Source of the DNA: an uncultured Draconibacterium sp.
GTDB lineage: Bacteria > Bacteroidota > Bacteroidia > Bacteroidales > Prolixibacteraceae
Length of the DNA stretch: 64,000 nt
NCBI RefSeq assembly: GCF_913063105.1
Contig: NZ_CAJXYQ010000018.1
Coordinates: 1-64,000 of the forward strand
Direction: 5' to 3'
Under the pieces are notes generated by a model, which saw only the letters and a program-made list of their open reading frames with translations, was not told where the DNA came from and made no database searches. Numbering within the stretch: position 1 is the first letter of the stretch; each line of letters opens with the position of its first letter. The position numbers and the translations under genes are program-made. Positions 22,760 to 32,213 of the stretch are shown here, in pieces.

Positions 22760-24208
22760 ATGAAAAACCAATTGCTAAAGAGCGTGATTCTATCATTTTT
22801 TGCAATAATCCTTTTTGCTTGTCAATCGCCTTCGGTCAAAAAAAATGAGAATACCCAGACCCAAAACCTATCCACTGATGTTCGCAATGAATTTGTAAGA
22901 AGCTGGGAGGCCTATAAAAAATATGCCTGGGGGCATGATGTTTTGCTCCCTCTGTCAAAAGGCTACCAGGACTGGTACGAGCAGTCGCTGCATATCTCTC
23001 CTATTGATGCCTACAGCACCATGAAAGTGATGAAACTTGATGACTACGCTAAAGAAGTGGAGCACTACGTTGTGGACAGCATCAGTTGGGAGAAAGACCT
23101 TTTTGTAAAAACCTTTGAGGTAAATATCCGTATTTTGGGAGGACTTCTGGCCATGTACGAATACACGGGCGATGAAAAAATCCTAGACAAAACCGAAGAT
23201 TTTGGCAAACGTATGTTAAAGGCATTCGATTCGCCAACCGGCATTCCTTACTACTGGTTTAATTTAAAAACCGGCAAAACAAAAGGAGCCAAAGTTAATG
23301 TTGCCGAGGCAGCCTCCTATATGTTCGAAATGGGCATACTGAGTTACTATACAAAGAATCCCGTTTTTTACCAGGCAGCGAAAAAAGCTAACCTTGCTGT
23401 TTGGGAACGCGTTTCTGAAATTCATCTGGTGGGCGAAAATATTGATGTGGAAACCGGCAAATGGCTAAACACAAGCAGCCACATTTGCGCAGGTATCGAC
23501 TCGTATTACGAATACCTGCTAAAAAGCTACCTGCTTTTTGGAGACCCTGATTTAAAACCGATTTGGGAGAAAAGCCTGACTGCCATTAACACCTACCTGG
23601 TTGAAGAAAGCGACACCTCGTTTTGGTACAAGCGCGTTGATATGCACACCGGATTAAAACGTACCAACCCGATTTATGCCGACAATTCCTCGGTTATTGA
23701 AGGTGGCATTGTAACGCTGTACGACGCATTTTTCCCGGCAGTATTGGCTTTGGCTGGCGATTTGGAACGTGCCGAAAAAAATCAGGCTACGTGGAACTGG
23801 TTGTGGAACCGCTACGGACTGGAACCAATGATTTACGATTTTGATGCCGGTGAACCAACCTATCCGGTTTACGACCTCAATCCTGAAATTATCGAATCGG
23901 CTTACTACCTGTATCATTACACCGGAAAAGACGACTACCTTAAAATGGTGGTACAATATTGGGCCGATATAAAAAAATATTGCAAAACAGAAGTGGCATT
24001 CTCATCGGTTGAGGATGTACGAACCATGCAAAAAAAAGATTATATGCCTACCTTCTTTTTTGCTGAAACACTAAAATACTTTTACCTTACTTTTACGTTC
24101 AACACGGGTGAGTTTATATTAGACGATTACGTTTTTAATACCGAGGCCCATCCGTTTAAACGCTCATCTTTTTCTAAAGAGAAAGCAAAAATATACCTGG
24201 GTTTTTAA
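22760..24208 (+). CDS. GH47 alpha-1,2-mannosidase lipoprotein
   Basis: The 482-residue protein has a lipoprotein signal (IILFAC, Cys21). GH47 landmarks are AGIDSYYEYLLKSYLLFGD, NPEIIESAYYLYHYTGKDDY, and FNTEAHPFKR near the C-terminus, where T461 matches the Thr that coordinates Ca2+ in ER class I mannosidases. The (alpha/alpha)7 barrel length is right. GH47 enzymes remove alpha-1,2-linked mannose from high-mannose N-glycans with inversion. The family is common in eukaryotes and scarce in bacteria, where it occurs mainly in such loci. It sits 28 nt after the first GH92 and 20 nt before the second, so all three act together. Confidence 0.92.
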   Translation: MKNQLLKSVILSFFAIILFACQSPSVKKNENTQTQNLSTDVRNEFVRSWEAYKKYAWGHDVLLPLSKGYQDWYEQSLHISPIDAYSTMKVMKLDDYAKEVEHYVVDSISWEKDLFVKTFEVNIRILGGLLAMYEYTGDEKILDKTEDFGKRMLKAFDSPTGIPYYWFNLKTGKTKGAKVNVAEAASYMFEMGILSYYTKNPVFYQAAKKANLAVWERVSEIHLVGENIDVETGKWLNTSSHICAGIDSYYEYLLKSYLLFGDPDLKPIWEKSLTAINTYLVEESDTSFWYKRVDMHTGLKRTNPIYADNSSVIEGGIVTLYDAFFPAVLALAGDLERAEKNQATWNWLWNRYGLEPMIYDFDAGEPTYPVYDLNPEIIESAYYLYHYTGKDDYLKMVVQYWADIKKYCKTEVAFSSVEDVRTMQKKDYMPTFFFAETLKYFYLTFTFNTGEFILDDYVFNTEAHPFKRSSFSKEKAKIYLGF

Positions 24209-24228
24209 AACACTAAACTAATTGAAAA

Positions 24229-26529
24229 ATGAAAAAACTTCTTCTACTTTTTGCATTGGCCCTGCTTTTTAGCTGCACCTGCGATACGAACAGTACTTTA
24301 CCACCAGCTAATTCAAAAAAATTGGTAGAATTGGTTAACCCCTTAATGGGCACCGATTCCGAGTTTGCCCTTTCCAACGGCAACACCTACCCGGCCATTG
24401 CCCGCCCATGGGGAATGAATTTTTGGACACCGCAAACCGGAAAAATGGGCGACGGTTGGTGCTACGCCTACGACCACTACAAAATCAGAGGCTTTAAACA
24501 AACCCATCAGCCCAGTCCATGGATTAACGATTACGCCGCTTTTTCGCTAATGCCGCTTACCGGCGAACTTAAATTTGACGAAGACGAACGCGCTTCGTGG
24601 TTTTCGCATAAAGCCGAAACAGCCCTGCCTCATTATTATAAAGTCTACCTGGCCGATTACGACGTAACTACTGAATTTACACCGACCGACCGAGCAGTTT
24701 CATTCCGCTTCACCTTTCCTCAAAGCGAAAATTCATTCATATTGCTGGATGCGTTTAATGGCGGATCGATGGTAAAAATTATTCCCGAAGAACGCAAGAT
24801 AATTGGCTACTGCCAGAACAACCACGGTGGGGTACCGGCTAATTTTAAAAATTATTTTGTAGCCGAATTCGATAAGGATTTTGAATTGGTAAAAACCTGG
24901 AAAGACGAAAACCTGCAGGAAGCGACTGAAGCAGAGAGTTTCCATGTAGGTGGAGTTGTTGGGTTTAAAACAAAAAAAGGAGAAAAAGTAAATGTAAAGG
25001 TGGCCTCGTCGTTTATTAGTTTAGCGCAGGCCGAATTGAATTTAAAACGAGAAATTGGCAACAAAACCTTTGACGAAATAAAAACCGAGGGGGCACAAAG
25101 CTGGGAAAAGGAACTGGGACGCATTCAAGTTGAAGGGGGCACAGAAGCCGAACAAAAAACGTTTTACTCGTGCCTCTACCGAACGCTACTTTTCCCACGC
25201 AAATTTTACGAATTCGACAAAGACAATAAAATAGTTCACTACAGTCCGTATAACGGAGAAGTTTTGCCGGGATATATGTTTACCGACAATGGTTTCTGGG
25301 ATACTTTTCGTGCTGTTTTTCCATTTTTCACCCTCATGTACCCCGAGTTAAACAGCCAGATTATGCAGGGACTTGTAAACACGTACAAAGAGAGTGGCTG
25401 GCTCCCTGAATGGGCAAGTCCGGGGCACCGCGGTTGCATGATTGGGTCTAATTCGGCATCATTAATTGCCGACTCATACTTAAAGGGCATACGCGGTTAC
25501 GATATTGAAACCTTGTACGAGGCCATATTAAAAAACACCAACGGACACAACGAAAAAGTTACGTCGGTTGGCCGGTTTGGGGCCGAGTTTTACAACCGCC
25601 TGGGCTATGTACCTTACAATGTGGGAGTGAATGAAAACACTGCACGCACACTGGAATATGCCTATGCCGACTACTGTATCTGGCAATTGGCACAAGAACT
25701 TAACAAACCTGAAGAAGAGATTGAGCTGTTTAAAAAACGTGCCCGCAATTACCGAAATGTATTTGATACTGAAAACAAACTCATGCGTGGCAAAAACCAG
25801 GACGGTACTTTTCAATCGCCGTTTAGTCCCTACAAATGGGGCGATGCATTTACCGAAGGAAACAGCTGGCATTACACCTGGAGCGTTTTTCAGGACATTG
25901 AAGATTTAAAACAACTGATGGGAGGTAACGATGCTTTTGTGGCTATGCTTGACTCGGTGTTTGTTGTTCCGCCAATTTTCGACGACTCGTACTATGGTTT
26001 TCCAATTCACGAAATCAGAGAAATGCAAATTGCCGGCATGGGCAACTACGCACATGGTAACCAGCCCATTCAGCACATGATTTACCTGTACAACTACAGC
26101 AATCAACCCTGGAAAGCCCAGGAACACGTGCGCCGGGTACTCTCCAAACTATATTCGTACCACCCCGATGGCTACTGCGGCGATGAAGACAATGGCCAAA
26201 CTTCGGCCTGGTATGTTTTCAGCTCTATGGGATTTTACCCCGTTTGCCCCGGAACCGATGAGTATGTATTGGGATCGCCGCTGTTTAGCAAGCTTACGCT
26301 CACTCTCGAAAACGGCAAGCAGTTTGTAATTGATGCTGCCAACAATTCAAAAGCCAACATCTATCTCGACAAAGTGCTGCTGAATGGAAAAACCTACAAC
26401 AAAAACTACATAAAACATGCTGACATTCAGAACGGAGGAACGCTTGTTTTTGATATGGCCGCCACGCCCAATAAACAGCGTGGCATCACAAACGAAAGCT
26501 ATCCCTACTCCATGACAGTTGATGAATAA
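24229..26529 (+). CDS. GH92 family protein with Gln at the general-acid position (mannosyl-phosphate-cleaving type?)
   Basis: The 766-residue lipoprotein (signal ending LLFSC, Cys16) starts VNPLMGTDSEFALSNGNTYPA and keeps the GH92 C-terminal CGDEDNGQTSAWYVFSSMGF. The motif HGNEPxHH of ordinary members is HGNQPIQHM here, with Q612 in place of the Glu general acid. From the literature, GH92 enzymes that release mannose from mannose-1-phospho-6-mannose carry Gln at this place because phosphate is a good leaving group. I infer that activity, which would deal with fungal-type phosphomannan caps. It is the last gene of the operon and is followed by a strong terminator. Another view is that it is a divergent alpha-mannosidase with an unknown linkage. 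Confidence 0.85.
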   Translation: MKKLLLLFALALLFSCTCDTNSTLPPANSKKLVELVNPLMGTDSEFALSNGNTYPAIARPWGMNFWTPQTGKMGDGWCYAYDHYKIRGFKQTHQPSPWINDYAAFSLMPLTGELKFDEDERASWFSHKAETALPHYYKVYLADYDVTTEFTPTDRAVSFRFTFPQSENSFILLDAFNGGSMVKIIPEERKIIGYCQNNHGGVPANFKNYFVAEFDKDFELVKTWKDENLQEATEAESFHVGGVVGFKTKKGEKVNVKVASSFISLAQAELNLKREIGNKTFDEIKTEGAQSWEKELGRIQVEGGTEAEQKTFYSCLYRTLLFPRKFYEFDKDNKIVHYSPYNGEVLPGYMFTDNGFWDTFRAVFPFFTLMYPELNSQIMQGLVNTYKESGWLPEWASPGHRGCMIGSNSASLIADSYLKGIRGYDIETLYEAILKNTNGHNEKVTSVGRFGAEFYNRLGYVPYNVGVNENTARTLEYAYADYCIWQLAQELNKPEEEIELFKKRARNYRNVFDTENKLMRGKNQDGTFQSPFSPYKWGDAFTEGNSWHYTWSVFQDIEDLKQLMGGNDAFVAMLDSVFVVPPIFDDSYYGFPIHEIREMQIAGMGNYAHGNQPIQHMIYLYNYSNQPWKAQEHVRRVLSKLYSYHPDGYCGDEDNGQTSAWYVFSSMGFYPVCPGTDEYVLGSPLFSKLTLTLENGKQFVIDAANNSKANIYLDKVLLNGKTYNKNYIKHADIQNGGTLVFDMAATPNKQRGITNESYPYSMTVDE

Positions 26530-26553
26530 AGGACCATTTTGGCCGACTTCTAA

Positions 26554-26606
26554 AAAAAGACGCTTTCCGGCAGTGCAAATACCAAGCACTGCGGAAAGCG
26601 TTTTTT
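26554..26606 (+). terminator. Rho-independent terminator of the mannan operon
   Basis: The arms 26560-26576 and 26586-26601 form a 16-bp stem with a single bulged G and a 9-nt loop, followed by a T-run (26601-26606). An A-run before the left arm makes it usable from the other strand too, though no gene enters from that side. Confidence 0.92.
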
Positions 26607-26658
26607 AATTCTTTGCGATTAGCCCAAACCTGCTGATGTATATGTAATAAAAATCAGT

Positions 26659-26666
26659 ACTTTTGT
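26659..26666 (+). promoter_or_regulatory. -7 element candidate for pheT
   Basis: TACTTTTG fits TAnnTTTG and lies 34 nt before the pheT start codon. The -33 element is not evident at the standard spacing. Confidence 0.45.
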
Positions 26667-26700
26667 GCGATTCAAAAATTGAAAGAAAAATCAGAACACA

Positions 26701-29151
26701 ATGAAAATTTCATATTCCTGGTTAAAAGATTACATTAAACTTGAACAATCGCCTGAAGAAATATGCGACATATTAACACAAACCGGTCTTGAAGTTGGCG
26801 GTTTAGAAGAAGTAGAAACAGTAAAAGGCGGCCTTGCCGGTTTGGTAATTGGCGAAGTAGTTACCTGCGAAAAACACCCTGATTCTGACCACTTGAGCAA
26901 AACAACGGTAAACGTTGGCACCGACGAGGCATTGCCAATTGTTTGTGGTGCTCCCAACGTGGCGGCCGGACAAAAAGTGGTTGTTGCAACAGTTGGCACT
27001 ACGCTTTACGATGGCGATCAGGAATTTAAAATTAAAAAGTCGAAAATACGTGGCGAAGTATCGATGGGTATGATTTGCGCCGAAGATGAAATTGGATTAG
27101 GCACTAACCACGATGGCATTATGGTACTCGACCCGAATGCAAAAGTGGGTACACCTGCAAAAGATTATTTTAATATCGAATCGGACTGGGTAATTGAGAT
27201 TGACCTTACACCCAACCGAATCGACGGGGCATCGCACATTGGAGCTGCCCGCGATTTAGCCGCTTTCCTGAAAAAGACACAGGATATTGAATACACAAAA
27301 CCATCAGTTGATAGCTTTAAAGTTGACAGCAACGACCTGCTTATTCCGGTAGAGGTAGAAAACTCAGAAGCCTGTCCGCGCTACGCCGGAGTAACGATTT
27401 CGGGAGTAAAAGTAAAAGAATCGCCGGAGTGGTTGCAAAACAGGCTAAAAATGATTGGATTGACACCAATAAACAATGTGGTTGATATTACCAACTACGT
27501 GTTATTTGAAACCGGCCAACCTTTACATGCTTTTGACGCGAATGAAATTACCGGTGGCAAAGTATTGGTAAAAACGCTTCCGGCAAAAACAAAATTTACA
27601 ACGCTTGACGAGCTTGAGCGCGAGCTTGATGAAAACGACCTGATGATATGCAACACCGAAGAAGCCATGTGCATTGGTGGTGTTTTTGGCGGTATAAAGT
27701 CGGGGGTAAAAGCTGCCACAAAAAATATATTTCTTGAAAGCGCTTATTTCGATCCGGTCTATATTCGTAAAACAGCACGTCGTCATGGCCTGAATACCGA
27801 TGCATCGTTTCGTTTCGAACGCGGTGTTGATCCGAACGGCCAGATTTATGCGCTAAAGCGTGCAGCGCTCCTTATTAAAGAAATTGCCGGAGGAACTATT
27901 TCTTCTGACATTATTGATATTTACCCCAAGCCAATTGAAGATTTTAAGGTAAACGTATCGTATGCCAACATTACCCGTTTAATTGGCAAGGATTTGGGCA
28001 ACCAGGCAGTAAAAAACATTCTGGAATCTTTAGAAATAAAAATAGAGAACGAAGATGAAACCGGGTTGGAACTGCTGGTTCCGGCTTACCGTGTTGATGT
28101 TAAGCGCGAAGCTGATGTAATTGAAGAAATACTTAGAATTTACGGCTACAATAATATTGAAATACCAACACAGGTAAATTCGTCGTTGCAAACAGCCAAC
28201 AAACCAAACCCCGATAGCGTTAAAAACCTTGTTGCCGAAATGTTAACGGCTCAGGGATATAACGAAATCTGGTCGAACTCCTTAACTAAAGCAAGCTACT
28301 ACGAGGGGCTTAAAGATTACAAAGAAGAGCAGACGGTAAAAATGCTGAACCCTTTAAGTGCAGATTTAAACGGAATGCGGCAAACCTTGCTTTTCGGAGG
28401 ATTGGAGAGCATAGCATATAACGCCAACCGACAAAACAAAAACCTGAAGGTTTATGAGTTTGGGAATACCTACTTTTACAAAGGAACTCAATTAAAAGAC
28501 CAACCGGCCAATAACTATTGGGAAGAAAACCATTTGGCTCTTTTTGTAACAGGAAATAAAGAAGCTGAAAGCTGGACAACAAAAGAAGCACCGGTATCGT
28601 TTTACGGCTTAAAATCGCAAGCCGAAAATATTTTAAAACGACTGGGACTTGCAACAGATAAAATGCAGCTTAGCGACTGCGAAGACGAACTATTTAGCGA
28701 AGGGCTGAGCTACTCTTTCAACAATAAAATAGTGTTGAATATGGGAATTGTTGCCGGAAAATGGCTAAAGAAATTCGACATTGAAAACCCGGTTTATTAT
28801 GCCGATTTTAATTGGGATAATGTTTTCCAGGCGCATAAAAAACACAAAGTATTGTTTAACGAGCTGCCTAAATTCCCTGCGGTGCGCCGCGACCTGGCCC
28901 TGCTAATCGACAAGGAAGTTAAGTTCAGCCAGATTAAAGCTACTGCTTTTAAAATGGAACGCCAGTTACTACGCGAGGTTGATTTGTTTGATGTGTACGA
29001 GGGAAAAGGTGTACCTGCGGGTAAAAAATCGTATGCCATTAGTTTTATTTTGCGCGACGTTAATAAAACGTTAAAGGATAAACAGATTGACAAAACCATG
29101 CAGAAATTAATTCAGGCCTTCAACCGAGAATTAGGCGCCGAACTGCGTTAA
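26701..29151 (+). CDS. pheT: Phenylalanyl-tRNA synthetase beta subunit
   Basis: The 816-residue protein starts MKISYSWLKDYIKLEQSPEE. An EMAP/tRNA-binding-like domain (about 40-150; CEKHPDSDHLSKTTVNVG, IVCGAPNVAAGQ) comes first, then the B3/B4 editing region (RYAGVTISGVKV to ACIGGVFGG-like blocks), B5, the catalytic-like core and a C-terminal FDX-ACB anticodon-binding domain (FPAVRRDLALLIDKEVKFSQI). The length is normal. It forms an alpha2-beta2 enzyme with PheS, which is not in this window, as is usual in Bacteroidota where pheS and pheT are separate. Flanking terminators make it a single-gene unit. Confidence 0.97.
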   Translation: MKISYSWLKDYIKLEQSPEEICDILTQTGLEVGGLEEVETVKGGLAGLVIGEVVTCEKHPDSDHLSKTTVNVGTDEALPIVCGAPNVAAGQKVVVATVGTTLYDGDQEFKIKKSKIRGEVSMGMICAEDEIGLGTNHDGIMVLDPNAKVGTPAKDYFNIESDWVIEIDLTPNRIDGASHIGAARDLAAFLKKTQDIEYTKPSVDSFKVDSNDLLIPVEVENSEACPRYAGVTISGVKVKESPEWLQNRLKMIGLTPINNVVDITNYVLFETGQPLHAFDANEITGGKVLVKTLPAKTKFTTLDELERELDENDLMICNTEEAMCIGGVFGGIKSGVKAATKNIFLESAYFDPVYIRKTARRHGLNTDASFRFERGVDPNGQIYALKRAALLIKEIAGGTISSDIIDIYPKPIEDFKVNVSYANITRLIGKDLGNQAVKNILESLEIKIENEDETGLELLVPAYRVDVKREADVIEEILRIYGYNNIEIPTQVNSSLQTANKPNPDSVKNLVAEMLTAQGYNEIWSNSLTKASYYEGLKDYKEEQTVKMLNPLSADLNGMRQTLLFGGLESIAYNANRQNKNLKVYEFGNTYFYKGTQLKDQPANNYWEENHLALFVTGNKEAESWTTKEAPVSFYGLKSQAENILKRLGLATDKMQLSDCEDELFSEGLSYSFNNKIVLNMGIVAGKWLKKFDIENPVYYADFNWDNVFQAHKKHKVLFNELPKFPAVRRDLALLIDKEVKFSQIKATAFKMERQLLREVDLFDVYEGKGVPAGKKSYAISFILRDVNKTLKDKQIDKTMQKLIQAFNRELGAELR

Positions 29152-29175
29152 TTTATACACGAAATATAGAGCACG

Positions 29176-29205
29176 CATCCCGGATTTTATCCGGGATGTT
29201 TGTTT
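29176..29205 (+). terminator. Rho-independent terminator after pheT
   Basis: CATCCCGGAT (29176-29185) and ATCCGGGATG (29189-29198) form a perfect 10-bp stem with a TTT loop, followed by a T-rich stretch. Confidence 0.88.
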
Positions 29206-29220
29206 TCAATCATTTAGAAA

Positions 29221-30123
29221 ATGCAAAACCATACAAAAGGAATAGTTTACGCTGCAATAACAGCTTTCTTTTGGGGTTTTCTGGCCATTGCCTTAAAGGT
29301 GGCAGTGCGTAAAGTTGATCCGGTAACGGTGGTATGGATACGATTTGTTATTGCCTTTGTTATGCTTTCTGTATGGCAAGCGGCAAGTAATCCACAAGCT
29401 TTTAAAATTCTCACAAAACCTCCCTTACTGCTTATTTTTGCAGCGCTGGCTCTCTCCTGGAACTATATGGGTTACATGCTTGGCATTCATCATACCACAC
29501 CAAGCAATGCTCAGCTTTTTATTCAAACCGGTCCGCTTATTTTAGCCATTGCCGGTTTTGTAATTTTTAAAGAAAAATTACTGCGTAACCAAATCATAGG
29601 TTTTACCATAGCCATTCTGGGTTTTTCCTTTTTTTACCGCGACCAGTTACAGGCATTTTTCGAGACTGCCGGAACCTACAAACTTGGTATTCTGTTTACG
29701 CTTTCAGGCGCCCTGGCCTGGGCAGTTTATGCCATTCTTCAAAAAATACTGGTTCGCAATTATTCGGTTGATAGCTTAAACCTGATGCTTTTTGGTTTGC
29801 CCGCTATAATATACCTGCCTTTTGTTAACTTTCAGCAACTGTTATCCTTGCATTGGAGCTGGTGGTTTTTGCTTTTCTTTTTAGGAGCCAATACTTTTAT
29901 TGCCTACACCTGCATTGGCAAAGCACTAAAATATACCGAAGCCAACAAAGTAAGTATAATCATTATTTTAAACCCGATGATTACTTTTATTACCATGGGA
30001 ATTTTAACCCAATTAAACGTTTCTTGGGTAGAGCACGAACGCTTTTCTTTAATTACCATCATTGGAGCATTGCTCGTATTTTCAGGGGCCATACTTGTTG
30101 CTAAAAAAACAAAGAAGCAATAG
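29221..30123 (+). CDS. EamA/DMT-family inner-membrane transporter
   Basis: The 300-residue protein has about ten hydrophobic helices in two repeats of five, the EamA arrangement. GIVYAAITAFFWGFLAIALK and the second-repeat LGILFTLSGALAWAVYAIL are typical repeat starts, and GALLVFSGAILVAKKTKKQ ends the chain. DMT transporters usually export amino acids or other small metabolites; the substrate cannot be read from sequence. It sits 69 nt after pheT, beyond a terminator, and 27 nt before a phosphotriesterase-like gene, with which it may be co-transcribed. Confidence 0.88.
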   Translation: MQNHTKGIVYAAITAFFWGFLAIALKVAVRKVDPVTVVWIRFVIAFVMLSVWQAASNPQAFKILTKPPLLLIFAALALSWNYMGYMLGIHHTTPSNAQLFIQTGPLILAIAGFVIFKEKLLRNQIIGFTIAILGFSFFYRDQLQAFFETAGTYKLGILFTLSGALAWAVYAILQKILVRNYSVDSLNLMLFGLPAIIYLPFVNFQQLLSLHWSWWFLLFFLGANTFIAYTCIGKALKYTEANKVSIIIILNPMITFITMGILTQLNVSWVEHERFSLITIIGALLVFSGAILVAKKTKKQ

Positions 30124-30150
30124 TTTTTGTATTTTAGAAAGAAAATTGTG

Positions 30151-31155
30151 ATGAAAAAAACATTACTCTTTCTATTGCTGCCTGTTTTTTTAATGACCTG
30201 TCAGACTCAGGAATCTCAGATTATTACTGTTAATGGAGCCATCCCGGCCAGCGAAATAGGAAAAACCTTGCATCACGAACACATTTTAGTTGATTTTATT
30301 GGCGCCGACAGCACCGGCTATCATCGCTGGAACAAAAGCGAGGTGGTTAAAAAAGTACTACCCTATTTGCTGGAGATTAAACAAATGGGGTACAAAACGC
30401 TGGTAGAATGTACACCGGAGTATCTTGGCCGCGATCCGGAGTTACTAAAAATACTCTCTGAAAAATCAGGCCTTCAGATAATTACCAATGTTGGATATTA
30501 CAGCCCTTGGAACGGCAAATTTTTACCCAAGCATTGTTATTCAGAAACGCCCCTGCAACTTGCTGACAGATGGATAAAACAGGCCACTAATGGCATTGAA
30601 GACAGCGAAGTTTATCCCGGCTTTATTAAAATTGCAGTTGAACGTGCCCCGCTAAAACCTATTAATGCGAAAGTAGTTGAAGCGGCCTGCCTCACCCACA
30701 AAGCAACCGGTTTAACCATTATGTCGCACACCGGCCTGGCCGTACCGGCTTTTCAACAGATCGAGATTCTAAAAAGATACGGCGTTCATCCTTCGGCTTT
30801 TATTTGGACCCACGCCAACAACGAAAAAGACAACAACAAGCACATTGAGGCTGCCCGGATGGGTGCATGGATTGCTTTTGATAAATTTATGGAGCAAGAC
30901 CTGAAAGAGTACGTGGATTTTGCTTTACTGATGAAAAAAGAGGGACTTCTTGACAAAGTTCTTTTTTCGCACGATGCCGGTTGGTTTGATCCGGCCAAAC
31001 CAAACGGAGGAACGTTCAGAGGCTATACAGCTATCGATAACTTTCTTATTCCGGCGCTGCTTGAAAGTGGTTTAAGTCAACCCGATATTCACCAACTTTT
31101 TGTGGTTAATCCGGCACAGGCATTTAAAATAAACAAGCGACTTCTGCCCAACTAA
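30151..31155 (+). CDS. Phosphotriesterase-family metal-dependent hydrolase, lipoprotein
   Basis: The ATG at 30151 gives 334 residues with a lipobox at FLMTC (Cys17); the frame from 30127 has an unneeded extension. The amidohydrolase metal site is visible: H42-E43-H44 in LHHEHILVDF, the probable carbamylated Lys in GFIKIAVE, His in MSHTG and WTHANN, and Asp in SHDAGWF. Members act as lactonases or phosphotriesterases; the native substrate here is unknown. Being a lipoprotein, it should work in the periplasm or at the surface. It follows the EamA transporter by 27 nt. Confidence 0.88.
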   Translation: MKKTLLFLLLPVFLMTCQTQESQIITVNGAIPASEIGKTLHHEHILVDFIGADSTGYHRWNKSEVVKKVLPYLLEIKQMGYKTLVECTPEYLGRDPELLKILSEKSGLQIITNVGYYSPWNGKFLPKHCYSETPLQLADRWIKQATNGIEDSEVYPGFIKIAVERAPLKPINAKVVEAACLTHKATGLTIMSHTGLAVPAFQQIEILKRYGVHPSAFIWTHANNEKDNNKHIEAARMGAWIAFDKFMEQDLKEYVDFALLMKKEGLLDKVLFSHDAGWFDPAKPNGGTFRGYTAIDNFLIPALLESGLSQPDIHQLFVVNPAQAFKINKRLLPN

Positions 31156-31211
31156 GCTCTATTACAACAGTTGTTTAAGCACTGTGTTTTAACATCATTA
31201 TTTTATTTGTT

Positions 31212-31230
31212 TTACATCAGAATGATGTAA
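31212..31230. promoter_or_regulatory. Perfect inverted repeat before the USP/V-ATPase operon
   Basis: TTACATCA-GAA-TGATGTAA is an 8-bp perfect dyad with a 3-nt spacer, 95 nt before the USP start codon. TTTATTTG (31202-31209), one base off the -7 consensus, lies immediately upstream, so the dyad would cover the start site. The binding regulator is not known. Confidence 0.5.
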
Positions 31231-31324
31231 CTAATTCCCCAATTTTCGTATATGATTAAACAAAAGGCCATAATGGCTGCCGTTGGCTTATTGCATTGGG
31301 ATACAACTTTTAACAAGCTTAGCT

Positions 31325-32194
31325 ATGAACTACAGATCAAATAGCATTTTAGCACACATCCCTCAAAACCGCGATGGTGAAAGAATATTAAAACAAGCCC
31401 TATTCTTTACCAATGCGCTGGACATGCGAATCTTTCTTCTTGATGTAATAAAAACGGGATCAAGATTTCTGCATAACCCTAAATCAAAAAAAAACCAAAT
31501 CCGACACCGGGGAGCTTTAAACCGGTTTACCGAATTTGTTAAAAAAAGCCTTGATTCCGACATCCCGAATAACATAATTTTACGTATTGCTTGGGGCAAA
31601 ATCGTTACTAATTTAATTTCTGAATCAGAACATGGTGGTTACGAGTTTGTATTGCTCGACAAAAGCGAACACAACAATAGTGAAAAGCTTACCCTAAATG
31701 ATATTGATAAGTTCGTAAGTAAATCGTTTTGCCCGGTACTAACGATTCATAAAGATCATCCAACAACAAGCATTAAAAATATTGTAATTCCCATCGATAT
31801 TTCTTTGCACACCAAAAAGAAACTTTATTGGGCAACATTTTTTGCGCAAAAATTTAAAGCAACCATTCATATCGTTTCGGCACTTAATGTAAATATTGAA
31901 GAACGAAAAAGTTTGGCCTACAAAAATGCAGATAAGATAAAAAAGATGCTTCAAGAGCGGGGCGTAAAATGCGATGTGGAGATAATAAAAGTTTACGAGC
32001 AGGAAAAACACAAAGCAGTTTTGCAATATGTTGAGAAAACAAAAGCTGACATGATTATTATGCGCACACACCAGGAGTTAAGGTTTACGGGTAAAAAAAT
32101 TGGCAAATTTGTTTCAGAAATTATACACGGCTGCACCACACCGGTATTAACCGTTGGGGGCGTAACCCAAAGTTTCAATATGCATTCAAAATAA
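31325..32194 (+). CDS. Tandem universal stress protein (UspA-type)
   Basis: The start at 31325 (MNYRSNSILAHIPQNRD) gives 289 residues; the upstream frame from 31283 looks like leader sequence. Two Usp-like alpha/beta halves are present (about 1-150 and 155-289). The second has IKNIVIPIDISLHTKKKLYWA and ends ADMIIMRTHQE-GKIGKFVSEIIHG-TTPVLTVGG, the usual C-terminal Usp order although the ATP-binding GxxG-9x-G(S/T) is weak. The subunit E gene of the V-ATPase starts 20 nt downstream, so this protein is the first gene of the ATPase operon. A cytosolic stress or nucleotide-sensing role for the pump is an inference. Confidence 0.82.
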   Translation: MNYRSNSILAHIPQNRDGERILKQALFFTNALDMRIFLLDVIKTGSRFLHNPKSKKNQIRHRGALNRFTEFVKKSLDSDIPNNIILRIAWGKIVTNLISESEHGGYEFVLLDKSEHNNSEKLTLNDIDKFVSKSFCPVLTIHKDHPTTSIKNIVIPIDISLHTKKKLYWATFFAQKFKATIHIVSALNVNIEERKSLAYKNADKIKKMLQERGVKCDVEIIKVYEQEKHKAVLQYVEKTKADMIIMRTHQELRFTGKKIGKFVSEIIHGCTTPVLTVGGVTQSFNMHSK

Positions 32195-32213
32195 AAATAC
32201 CAGATAGAACACA

